From assembly GCA_016710785.1 (NCBI GenBank), contig JADJUE010000002.1, forward strand, positions 186,001-250,000: a DNA stretch of 64,000 nt, given 5' to 3'. Below, in pieces: positions 8,711-16,832 of the stretch; the first letter of the stretch is position 1, and every line of letters begins with the position of its first letter. Made by a program: the position numbers and the translations under genes. The notes under the pieces were generated by a model, which was not told the DNA's origin, ran no database searches, and worked only from the letters and a program-made list of their open reading frames with translations. This DNA comes from Candidatus Epilinea brevis (GTDB lineage: Bacteria; Chloroflexota; Anaerolineae; Epilineales; Epilineaceae).

Positions 8711-9580
8711 CTACGTCTCCGAAGCTTCCAGGAAGGACCGGACGCGTTCCGCCACCCAATCCGGCTGCTCCAGCTGCGCGGCATGCCCCGCGCCCGGCAC
8801 CGGGTGCAGGACGATGCGCCGTGAACGCGCCGCCATCGCCTGCCCGATGCCCAGGAACCTGGCGTCCTCGGCTCCGGCCAGGAACAGGCAGGGCATGGCC
8901 AGCCGCTCCAGCGCCGCCCACAGTGGCGGCATGCGCCCGGTGCCCACCCGCCGTAGGCTCTCCGCCAGGCCCCACGGCGACTGCTCCAGGCGCCGCCGGC
9001 GTTCCCGCGCCAGCACCCGCGGATCCAGGCGGGCCTGGCTGGCGAAGAGCGGCTGGGCCATCCAGCGCGCCACGAAGGCCGGCAGGCCCTCGGCTTCCAG
9101 GCGGGCCGCCAAGGCGTCGTCGGCGGCGGCGCGGGCATCGCGCTCGGCCGCGTCGGCGATGCCCGGCGAGGCGCCGATGAGGCTGAGGCTGGCCACCCGC
9201 TCCGGCGCCGCCAGGGCCAGGCTCAATGCCACCCGGCCGCCCATGGAATAGCCCAGCACATGGGCGCGGGCGATGCCCAGGGCATCCATGGTCGCCAGGA
9301 CGGCGGCCACGACGCCGGGCATCGTTCGCGCCGCAGGGTCCGCCGACTGTGGCGAGCGGCCATGCCCGGGCAGATCGAGAGCGATGAGCCTCCGCCGGTA
9401 CCCGTGATGACGACCATCCGCGCGGTCCCCGGCCGGGAGCCGGCGCCAGGCGGCGGCGAAGCCCAGCCAGGAGCGGCGGTCGCCGGTGAAGCCGTGCAGC
9501 AGCAGCAGAGGGGCGCGCGTCCGCGGACCGGCGACGAGGACGCGGTGGTAGAGCGCTGGGGCGGCGATGGGGGTGGTCAT
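8711..9580 (-). CDS. menH: Alpha/beta hydrolase, probable MenH (SHCHC synthase)
   Basis: A 289-residue alpha/beta hydrolase. The catalytic triad is readable: Ser112 in GYSMGGR, Asp239 in AGAEDARF and His266 in PGAGHAAQLEQP. The LLLLHGFTGDRRSW segment and the GYSMGGR nucleophile elbow are characteristic of MenH, which removes pyruvate from SEPHCHC to form 2-succinyl-6-hydroxy-2,4-cyclohexadiene-1-carboxylate. Position upstream of menB and menA on the same strand supports this assignment over a generic hydrolase. Confidence 0.82.
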   Translation of the reverse strand: MTTPIAAPALYHRVLVAGPRTRAPLLLLHGFTGDRRSWLGFAAAWRRLPAGDRADGRHHGYRRRLIALDLPGHGRSPQSADPAARTMPGVVAAVLATMDALGIARAHVLGYSMGGRVALSLALAAPERVASLSLIGASPGIADAAERDARAAADDALAARLEAEGLPAFVARWMAQPLFASQARLDPRVLARERRRRLEQSPWGLAESLRRVGTGRMPPLWAALERLAMPCLFLAGAEDARFLGIGQAMAARSRRIVLHPVPGAGHAAQLEQPDWVAERVRSFLEASET

Positions 9581-9893
9581 CAGCGGGCCGGTCGGGAGGA
9601 TCGGGAGCCGCGATCGCGGCCGCCGCCATGGACGAAGGGATTACCATGCTACCATCCGACGGGTCAGGCCGCTATCAAGCCCGAGGCAACACCGATGAGG
9701 GAGGACAAGCTGCTGCCCCTCCCGGACCTTCGCGGCTGATCTCCTTGGGCCTTGCCGCCGACGTGGAACCAAAAGGGCCGGGCCTACCACCCACCTCGTA
9801 TCGGTCCTTCACGGCTGTGAGTCGTCGCGGCCTGGAGTCCAACCAAGCAGAGTCTGGAATCCGACCTGGCAGACTACTGAGAGGACGTGGGTC
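9581..9893. other. Divergent intergenic region, menH / propeller-VWA gene
   Basis: No gene is seen in these 313 bases between divergent transcripts. The region must hold promoters for both sides; I see no strong sigma70 pair. An AGAGGA ribosome-binding site precedes the ATG at 9894. Confidence 0.5.
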
Positions 9894-12182
9894 ATGCGTT
9901 CAGGCAACTCCGAGGTCTCGAATCGCCCGCGCCAGCGCGCCGCCCTCGCCCCGCGCCTGGCCTTGTTGCTGATCGCCCTTTCGGTCGGGCCCCTGGCCTT
10001 TCTCCTCCTCAGCCTTCGCCGCGCCGGCATGCCGGACTTCGCCGCGGCCTGCCAGACCGGCGCGCCCTTCCATGTGGCAGCGGTGTACCGCGGGCAGACG
10101 GATCCCAATCGGCCGCCCAACAACAAGGCGCCGTCGGTGATCCTGTTCCAGGACACGCCGGAGAACCGGATCCACCATGAGTTGGCCAGCTTCAAGCAAG
10201 TGGGCGCGGTCTGGGGACTGGCCTACAGCCGGCGGGAGCAGGCGGTATTCGCCGCCACCTTCCACAAGCGCGGCCTGCCCTACGGGCCGGCCGGCTCGGG
10301 GGGCATCTACCGGATCGACCTGCGGACGGGCAACATCACGACCTTCGCCACCGTGCCCAACACCGGAGGCCGGGTTCTCAACCCGTCGATGGGCAGCGGC
10401 ACCTTGGATAACGACCAATACCAGGCGCGTTTCGTCGGCAAGGTGGCCTTGGGCGACCTGGACCTCAGCGCCGACGAGACCGAGCTCTTCGTGGTCAACT
10501 TGAAAGACCGCCGCGTCTACCGCTACGAGACGGCAACCGGCCGCCTGATCGGCAGTTTCGACCACGGCGCCGCGGCCGAGGCATGGTCCGCCGACGCCCG
10601 GCCCTTCGGCCTGGCTTGGCATGACGGCTACCTCTACCACGGCCTGGTCAACGCCCGCGCCGTCAAGCCCTTCGAGGCCCGGGTCTACCGCTCGCGCGCG
10701 GATGGGTCGGACATGTCGCTGGTGACCAGCGTGGACCTGCGCTACCCGCGGGACCGGGTGGATCTGGGCGAAGTCCAAGGGGCCACGGCGCTGGAACTGC
10801 CCTGGGGCTCTTGGAATGAGGGCCCGTTACTGGAACTGGAGTCGACGCGCGGTCAACCGATGCTGACCGACCTGCAGTTCACCGACGATCAGACCCTGGT
10901 GCTGGCCTTGCGCGATCGCTACTGGGACGTCAACTTCGGCTGGGTCAAGTACTACTCGGGGGGGGGCTGCGTGAGCCCTTGCACCCGCACCGAGATCATC
11001 CTGGCCGGCAGACTCCTGGGCTTCGGCGATCTGCTCGTCGCCCGGCCTGCGGAGGGAGCCTTCCAGGTGTCCACGGCGCCTGAGCTCCTGCGCGACACCA
11101 ATGCGATCGGCCACAAGGAAAGCGCCTTGGGTGGTCTGGCCTGCGCGGCCGACAACCCCGGGCTGACGGCGGGAACCTATGGGGTGGCCAAGGGCCGGTC
11201 GGACGTGGTACTGGGCTTGGAGGGCGTGTACTGGTACGACATGAGCACGGGCAACGCTACTAGCCACGAGGCCTTGGGCCAGCCGGGCAGCTTCGACCTG
11301 TACCGCCTGCTGCTGGAGGCGCCGGCCCAACAGGCGGCGGCCCATTCCGAGATCACCGAGTACTATGCTGACGTCGCCAGCCTGGGCGACATCGAGGCAC
11401 TCTGCGAACCCTGCGGCCCCCTGCCCACCCTCACCCCCACTCCCACACCGACCTCTACCGCTACGCCGACTTACACGCCCACCGCCACCCCCACGGGCAC
11501 GCTCCCGCCTACGGCTACACCCACCGCGACCCACACCCCGACTGCCACCACTACCCCCACCCCGCGGCCCAAGCCGGTCTACCTGCCCCTCCTGCTGCGC
11601 GAAGCCTGCGACCCGGAGCGGGCGGTGGCCGACGTGGTGCTGCTCTTGGACCTGTCCTCCAGCATGACCGGCGCGAAGTTCGCCGCGGTCAAGGAGGCGG
11701 CCCGGGCCTTTGTGGGGGCGATGCACTTCCCCGCCGACCGCGTGGCCCTGGTGACCTTTGCCGCGGAGGGTCGCGTGCTCGCGGCGCTGACCAACGACGA
11801 GGCGGCCTTGCTGCGGGCGGTGGATGGCATGGCCCTGGAATCGGGCACGCGCATCGACCAGGGGCTGCTCAGGGCCCAGGAACTGCTGGCGGGGCGGCGC
11901 CCGACTGCCACGCCGATGCTGGTGCTGATGACCGACGGCCTGCAGGCCGCGGAGGCCTTGGAGCGCCCGCAGGAGCTGGCCACCGAGTTGCGTGCGGACG
12001 GCGTGTTGCTGCACGCGGTGGGCCTGGGCCTGGACGTGGACGCCGCCTACCTGCTGCGGCTGGCCGGCGGCGACGCCTCCCGCCTGCACCTCTCTCCCCG
12101 GGAGGAGGAGTTGGTGGGCGTCTACCTGCGCATCGCGCGGCTGATTCCCTGCCCGGTCTCGGCCTTCTGGAGTGGGCGATGA
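9894..12182 (+). CDS. Secreted propeller-VWA protein, paralog 1
   Basis: A 762-residue protein: an N-terminal hydrophobic signal or anchor (about 20-45), a beta-propeller-like region (about 50-505, with GGIYRIDLRTGN and DLDLSADETELFVVNL blade segments), a Thr/Pro linker (about 511-560), the motif PKPVYLPLLLREAC, and a VWA domain. The VWA metal site is complete: DLSSS near residue 586, Thr in ESGTRID, Asp in LMTDGL. VWA domains bind proteins through a metal ion, so the protein probably presents a ligand-binding head outside the cell. Its stop overlaps the start of a close paralog (ATGA). The exact role is unknown. Confidence 0.88.
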   Translation: MRSGNSEVSNRPRQRAALAPRLALLLIALSVGPLAFLLLSLRRAGMPDFAAACQTGAPFHVAAVYRGQTDPNRPPNNKAPSVILFQDTPENRIHHELASFKQVGAVWGLAYSRREQAVFAATFHKRGLPYGPAGSGGIYRIDLRTGNITTFATVPNTGGRVLNPSMGSGTLDNDQYQARFVGKVALGDLDLSADETELFVVNLKDRRVYRYETATGRLIGSFDHGAAAEAWSADARPFGLAWHDGYLYHGLVNARAVKPFEARVYRSRADGSDMSLVTSVDLRYPRDRVDLGEVQGATALELPWGSWNEGPLLELESTRGQPMLTDLQFTDDQTLVLALRDRYWDVNFGWVKYYSGGGCVSPCTRTEIILAGRLLGFGDLLVARPAEGAFQVSTAPELLRDTNAIGHKESALGGLACAADNPGLTAGTYGVAKGRSDVVLGLEGVYWYDMSTGNATSHEALGQPGSFDLYRLLLEAPAQQAAAHSEITEYYADVASLGDIEALCEPCGPLPTLTPTPTPTSTATPTYTPTATPTGTLPPTATPTATHTPTATTTPTPRPKPVYLPLLLREACDPERAVADVVLLLDLSSSMTGAKFAAVKEAARAFVGAMHFPADRVALVTFAAEGRVLAALTNDEAALLRAVDGMALESGTRIDQGLLRAQELLAGRRPTATPMLVLMTDGLQAAEALERPQELATELRADGVLLHAVGLGLDVDAAYLLRLAGGDASRLHLSPREEELVGVYLRIARLIPCPVSAFWSGR

Positions 12183-14455
12183 GCGTGGGCAAGGCGACGC
12201 GCCCGGCCGGCGGCGAACGCCACCTGCGGCGGGTCTTGCTCTTGGTCGCTCTGATGGCGGGACCCTTCGGCTTCCTGATGTTCAGCCTTCGCGCCGCCGG
12301 CATGCCGGACTTCGCCGCGGCCTGCCAGGCCGGCGCGCCCTACTACGTGGCCGCGGCGTACCGGGGCCAGATCGACTACAGCCGCCCTCCCAACAGCCAG
12401 GCGCCATCGGTGCTCCTGTTCCAGGACACACCGGAGAACCGCGTCCATCACGCCTTGGCCACCTTCAAGCAGGTGGGAGCGGTGTGGGGTCTGGCCTACA
12501 GTCGGCGGGAGCAGGCGGTGTACGCCGCCACCTACCACAAACGCGGCCTGCCCTATGGGCCCGCGGGCTCGGGGGGTATCTACCGCATCGATCTGCGGAC
12601 GGGAGCCATCAGTACCTTCGCCACCGTGCCCAATGCCGGCGGACGCGAGGCTGGCCTCGCGATGGGAAACGGCACGCGGGACTTCGACTGGTACCAGGCC
12701 CGCTTCGTCGGCAAGGTGGCCTTGGGGGACCTGGACCTCAGCGGCGACGAGAGCGAGCTGTACGTGGTCAACTTGCGGGACCGCCGCGTCTACCGCTACG
12801 AGACGGCAACCGGCCGCCTGATCGGCAGTTTCGACCACGGCGCCGCGACCCAGGAATGGGCCAATGACGCCCGGCCCTTCGCCCTCACCTGGTATGCCGG
12901 TCAGCTGTACCACGGCCTGGTCAACGAGAGTGGCGCCAAACCCTTCGTGGCCGAGGTCTACCGCTCGGAGGCGGATGGATCGGCGATGACCTTGGTCGCC
13001 AGCGTGGACCTCCGCTACCGACGCGATCGCGTGGAGCTGCCCATGGACCGGGCCCGGCTCTTCGAGATCGAGGTGAAGTGGATCGCCTGGAGCGATCGGG
13101 ACCCGCCCCCCAGGGCCCAGCCGATGCTCACGGACCTGGTCTTCACCGACGACAAGACCTTGACGCTGGCCTTACGCGATCGCTACTGGGACATCAACCT
13201 GGGCTGGGTCCTGGAACGGCAGAACCGCTGCATTCGGCTTCCATGCGACGAAGTCAACGTCTACCTGACCACGGACCAGATGGGCTTCGGTGACCTGCTC
13301 GTCGCCAACAAGCTGCCCGACGGCTCCTTCGCGGTGACCACGGCGCCCGAGAGCCTGCAGGACAGCAATGCCGTCGGGCAGCAGGAGAGCGCGCTTGGCG
13401 GGCTGGCCTGCGCCGCCGACGGACCGGGGCTGGCGGCCGGCATCTACGGTGTCAAGCGGGTCAGCGCCGAGGCCATCCTGGGATTGGAGGGTGTGTACTG
13501 GTACGACAAAGCCACGGGCAACGCCAGCAGCCTGGAGGTGCTGGGTCAGCCGGGCAACTTCGACGTCTATCGACTGCTGATCGAGGGTCCGGCGAAGCGG
13601 GCCGCGGCCGACAACGAATGGTTCAAGATGTACGCCGACGTTGCCAGCCTGGGCGACATCGAGGCCATCTGCGCCCCCTGCGGTCCACCGCCTTCGACGC
13701 CGACCGCGACCGCCAGCGACACGCCGACGGCCACCGCCACTCTGACGCCCACCGCTACGTCCACCGGCACGCTCCCGCCGACGGTGACGCCTACCGCCAC
13801 CGACCACACGCCGACTGCCACCGCTACCCCCACTCCCCTGCCCAAGCCGGTCTACCTGCCCCTCCTCCTGCGCGAGGCCTGCGACCCCGAGCGGGCGGTG
13901 GCCGACGTGGTGCTGCTGCTGGACATCTCGTCGAGCATGACCGGCGCGAAGTTCGCCGCGGTCAAGGAGGCGGCCCGGGCCTTCGTGGGGGCGATGCACT
14001 TCCCGGCCGACCGCGTGGCTCTGGTGACCTTCGCCGCAGAGGGCCGCGTGCTCGCGGGACTGACCAACGACGAGACGGCCTTGCTGCGAGCGGTGGATGG
14101 CATGGCCCTGGAATCGGGCACGCGTATCGACCAGGGTCTGCTGCGGGCTCAAGACTTGTTGGCCGGGCGTCGTCCGACCGCCACACCCATGCTGGTGCTG
14201 ATGACCGACGGCCTGCAGGCCGCCGAGGCCCTGGAGCGCCCGCAGGAGCTGGCGAAGGAGCTGCGGGATGCCGGCGTCCTGCTGCACGCGGTGGGCCTGG
14301 GTACTGACGTGGACGCCGCCTACCTGCTGCGTCTGGCCGGCGGCGACCCTGCCCGCCTGCACCTCTCGCCGCAGGTGGAGGAGCTGGTGGGCGTCTACCT
14401 GCGCATCGCCCGGCTGATCCCCTGTCCGGCCTCGGCCTTCTGGAGCGGGCGCTAG
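12179..14455 (+). CDS. Secreted propeller-VWA protein, paralog 2 (tandem duplicate)
   Basis: A 758-residue tandem copy of the preceding gene with the same order: signal/anchor, propeller, Thr/Pro linker (about 502-558), PKPVYLPLLLREAC, and VWA domain with DISSS near residue 581. The VWA half is almost identical to paralog 1 at DNA level, while the propeller halves have diverged, especially around residues 285-420. That pattern fits recent duplication or gene conversion of the VWA segment. The start is fixed by the four-base overlap with the upstream stop, so the two are translated together. Confidence 0.88.
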   Translation: MSVGKATRPAGGERHLRRVLLLVALMAGPFGFLMFSLRAAGMPDFAAACQAGAPYYVAAAYRGQIDYSRPPNSQAPSVLLFQDTPENRVHHALATFKQVGAVWGLAYSRREQAVYAATYHKRGLPYGPAGSGGIYRIDLRTGAISTFATVPNAGGREAGLAMGNGTRDFDWYQARFVGKVALGDLDLSGDESELYVVNLRDRRVYRYETATGRLIGSFDHGAATQEWANDARPFALTWYAGQLYHGLVNESGAKPFVAEVYRSEADGSAMTLVASVDLRYRRDRVELPMDRARLFEIEVKWIAWSDRDPPPRAQPMLTDLVFTDDKTLTLALRDRYWDINLGWVLERQNRCIRLPCDEVNVYLTTDQMGFGDLLVANKLPDGSFAVTTAPESLQDSNAVGQQESALGGLACAADGPGLAAGIYGVKRVSAEAILGLEGVYWYDKATGNASSLEVLGQPGNFDVYRLLIEGPAKRAAADNEWFKMYADVASLGDIEAICAPCGPPPSTPTATASDTPTATATLTPTATSTGTLPPTVTPTATDHTPTATATPTPLPKPVYLPLLLREACDPERAVADVVLLLDISSSMTGAKFAAVKEAARAFVGAMHFPADRVALVTFAAEGRVLAGLTNDETALLRAVDGMALESGTRIDQGLLRAQDLLAGRRPTATPMLVLMTDGLQAAEALERPQELAKELRDAGVLLHAVGLGTDVDAAYLLRLAGGDPARLHLSPQVEELVGVYLRIARLIPCPASAFWSGR

Positions 14456-14518
14456 AGCAAGCGTCGTGGCGATGTAGCGCTACGCCGTGTTGTCCCGAAG
14501 GGACATTCCAATGGAAGA

Positions 14519-14544
14519 GCCCGGGGCTGCTTTGCCCCCGGGGC
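14519..14544. repeat. GC hairpin with TGCTTT loop
   Basis: GCCCGGGGC-TGCTTT-GCCCCCGGGGC follows the tandem VWA pair by about 65 bases. The same loop and nearly the same stem form the core of the foldback element at 51634-51659. It may be a terminator, but no T-run follows. Confidence 0.5.
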
Positions 14545-14621
14545 GGTCGGCGACGCGCTACGGCACGGTGAACAGCGGTCGGCGCTCAGCGGTCGGCGAC
14601 GCGCAAAAGCACGGTAAACAA
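14544..14621. repeat. Two direct repeats of about 32 bp upstream of the esterase gene
   Basis: Copies at 14544-14575 and 14590-14621 share CGGTCGGCGACGCGC exactly, followed by a similar half (tacGGCACGGTgAACA against aaaaGCACGGTaAACA). They lie 46 bases apart, 65-140 bases before the esterase start, and could be a local duplication or regulator sites. Confidence 0.45.
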
Positions 14622-14686
14622 CAGACCAGGAGAATGTGCTGTACCCTATCCCGCATCCCGCCGACGTCCAACCTGAGGTCAAGACC

Positions 14687-15703
14687 ATGAACCCTGTCAA
14701 GACGCTGCTCCTCCTGGCCGCCTTCATCTTCCTGCTGACCGCCTCCGCGCGCCCGGCCGCCGCCCAGGGCAGCGGCCAACGCTACGTGGACCTGGTCTTC
14801 CCGCGCGTGCAGCGTACGAACGACCTGGTCTACGGCCGGGCGGTGGACAAGCCCAGCGGCCGGGCGGTGGACCTGAAGCTGGACATCTACGAGCCGACGG
14901 GCGACACCGCCGCCGCGCGCCCGGTCTACGTCTTCCTCTTCGGTGGCGGCTTCGTGGCCGGCAACAAGGAGACGGAGCCGCGCCAGTACTGTGAGCTGAT
15001 GGCCCGCCGCGGCTACGTGGCGGTGGCCATCAGCTACCGCATCAACCAGGGCAACATCGGCACCGACGGCATCCCGGCGGCGGTCAGCGACACGCGGCAG
15101 GCCCTCCGCTGGATCAACGCCCATGCGGGCACGCATCGCCTGGACACCAGCCGCATCGTCCTGGGGGGCTCTTCGGCGGGCGCCATCGCCTCCTTGTTCA
15201 CGGCCTACACTGAGGTGGAGAAGACCGCGGCGGACGCGGCTTCCAAGGTGGCCCTGGTCATGGACCTGTGGGGCGGGCTGTACACCGCGGTGAACGAGAT
15301 GGCGGCCGGCGAACCGCCCTTGATCATCATCCACGGCACGGCCGACACGGTGGTGCCCTACAGCGAGGCCCAGAAGCTGCGCGCCCGGGCCGAAGCGGTG
15401 GACATCCCCTACGCCTTCCACCCCCTGCAGGGCGAAGGCCACGCGCCCTACAAGCCGGCGGAGCTGATGGTGCTGGTAGCGGACTTCGCCTACGGCCAGC
15501 TGTGGCCGGGGGGCGCGGCGCCGACAGCCACCCCACTGCCTACCGCCACGGCGACCGCGGAGCCCTCGGCGACGGCCAGCCCCACCGCCCCACCGCCAAC
15601 GGCCACAGACCGGCCGACGGCCACGCCGCCACCGACGGTGACGCCGGAAGCGGTGATCTGTTCAAGGCTCTTCCTGCCGCGGGTGGTCGACGAGGGGAAT
15701 TGA
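14687..15703 (+). CDS. Secreted alpha/beta-hydrolase (carboxylesterase-like) with Thr/Pro tail
   Basis: A 338-residue protein with a clear signal peptide (about 1-27, ending RPAAAQ). It has an esterase/lipase fold: FLFGGGFVAGN oxyanion region near residue 85, GGSSAGA nucleophile elbow (Ser near 165), GTADTVVPY (Asp near 225) and a His in GEGHAPY near 250. A Thr/Pro/Ala tail follows and the chain ends SRLFLPRVVDEGN, the same Leu-Pro type of ending as other secreted proteins here. The start at 14687 is preferred because the hydrophobic signal begins there and GAGGT precedes it. The natural substrate is unknown. Confidence 0.82.
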   Translation: MNPVKTLLLLAAFIFLLTASARPAAAQGSGQRYVDLVFPRVQRTNDLVYGRAVDKPSGRAVDLKLDIYEPTGDTAAARPVYVFLFGGGFVAGNKETEPRQYCELMARRGYVAVAISYRINQGNIGTDGIPAAVSDTRQALRWINAHAGTHRLDTSRIVLGGSSAGAIASLFTAYTEVEKTAADAASKVALVMDLWGGLYTAVNEMAAGEPPLIIIHGTADTVVPYSEAQKLRARAEAVDIPYAFHPLQGEGHAPYKPAELMVLVADFAYGQLWPGGAAPTATPLPTATATAEPSATASPTAPPPTATDRPTATPPPTVTPEAVICSRLFLPRVVDEGN

Positions 15704-15792
15704 GTGAAAGGGTGGGTGTTCGCAGGCATCTGCTACCCAGAGCGTTGCCTTTGAGGACGTGCTACCGTCTTGAGGACAGAGGGAAATCTATC

Positions 15793-15903
15793 ATGATCCA
15801 CATCGGGTTCGAACTGGACGAGGGTGTTCTGGCCCGACTCCACCAGCATCAGGTTTCGATCGCCTGGCGGTTTACCAGCATGACGATGGACCATGCGCGC
15901 TGA
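15793..15903 (+). CDS. Possible 36-residue leader or truncated gene start
   Basis: An ATG frame begins MIHIGFELDEGVLARL and overlaps the start of the next gene by 11 bases. Its first 12 codons and the preceding purine-rich leader resemble the start of the serpin gene at 25761 (MIHISFGLDEHVRSVL). It could be a short peptide, or the relic of a duplicated 5' end. Coding status is uncertain. Confidence 0.25.
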   Translation: MIHIGFELDEGVLARLHQHQVSIAWRFTSMTMDHAR

Positions 15904-16783
15904 CACCCCTGCTGGGCCCGCGGACACCGACGGCAAGAGCGCTTCAGCAGCTGCTGCCGTGGAGGCTCCGTCGAATGACGGGGGGCGGTCGCATGACCTC
16001 CAGGATCTTTCCTGGCCTCTCCAAGAAGGCTTGCGGCTGCTGCTGCGTCGACCGCGGGCTTACTTGGCGACGCTGATCTTGTTGTTGGGATCGTCAGTGT
16101 CGTCCCAGGCTTATCGCTTGGTGTCCAACACGGGGACGGACCGCTTTCTCGTGTGGTTCCCGACCTTTGCACTTAGCATCGTCGTGTCGACGGTGGCGAT
16201 ACTGACTCTGACGCGCATCCTGGCCGGAGAACTCGCCGGACGTCCATTGACCTGGCGCCTGGCACAACGTTGGGCTCGCGCCCACTTGGGCCGAGCCCTG
16301 AGGTTCGGAGTCCGATACCTGGCAATCTTCATCCCGGCCCTTTTCGTTCCAGGGATCGTGTTGGCAATCGCCGTTCGTCAATTTGGCGGCACGGAAAGGA
16401 GCGCCCAACTTCCCTTTACCTTGGTCGCGGCGTTCATCGTGCTCGCCTTGTCGCTGCGTTGGCCAAACCTCTTCAACTACTACGTCATCCTCGAAGAAGA
16501 CTTCTGGCCGTCCATGCGGCTTGCCTTCCGCGAATCGGGTCGCCAATTGCGGGCCTATGCGTTTCTCGCTGTGCTGGTCAGCCTGCCAGGGATTTCGAAC
16601 TGGGTGCCCTATCTGGACGGAACGACAACGACCGCCATCGTGGAGCTTTCGCCGTGGCAATACGTCAGCATGGGGCTGAGCACCATCATCAGTCCCGTCG
16701 TGAACGCGGCCTGGCTCATCCTCTGGTTGCGCAATGGTGGCGACAGGGCGACCTTGGCCGCCTTCGAACGCGTGAGGCTGTGA
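15893..16783 (+). CDS. Multi-pass integral membrane protein of unknown function
   Basis: A 296-residue protein with a polar 45-residue N-terminus and about six hydrophobic helices (near 58-75, 88-110, 140-165, 178-195, 220-240 and 265-285). It resembles the general class of bacterial membrane proteins with glycerophosphodiesterase-type or DUF4013-like membrane domains, but no family motif is certain. Base composition is slightly less GC-rich than its neighbours. It starts 11 bases before the end of the small upstream frame and is followed 49 bases later by a double-propeller VWA gene. Confidence 0.65.
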   Translation: MRADTPAGPADTDGKSASAAAAVEAPSNDGGRSHDLQDLSWPLQEGLRLLLRRPRAYLATLILLLGSSVSSQAYRLVSNTGTDRFLVWFPTFALSIVVSTVAILTLTRILAGELAGRPLTWRLAQRWARAHLGRALRFGVRYLAIFIPALFVPGIVLAIAVRQFGGTERSAQLPFTLVAAFIVLALSLRWPNLFNYYVILEEDFWPSMRLAFRESGRQLRAYAFLAVLVSLPGISNWVPYLDGTTTTAIVELSPWQYVSMGLSTIISPVVNAAWLILWLRNGGDRATLAAFERVRL

Positions 16784-16832
16784 GGCCGCAGGTGTGCGCC
16801 ATAACCGGCTACCCTGAGCGTTGCCGCAGGGA

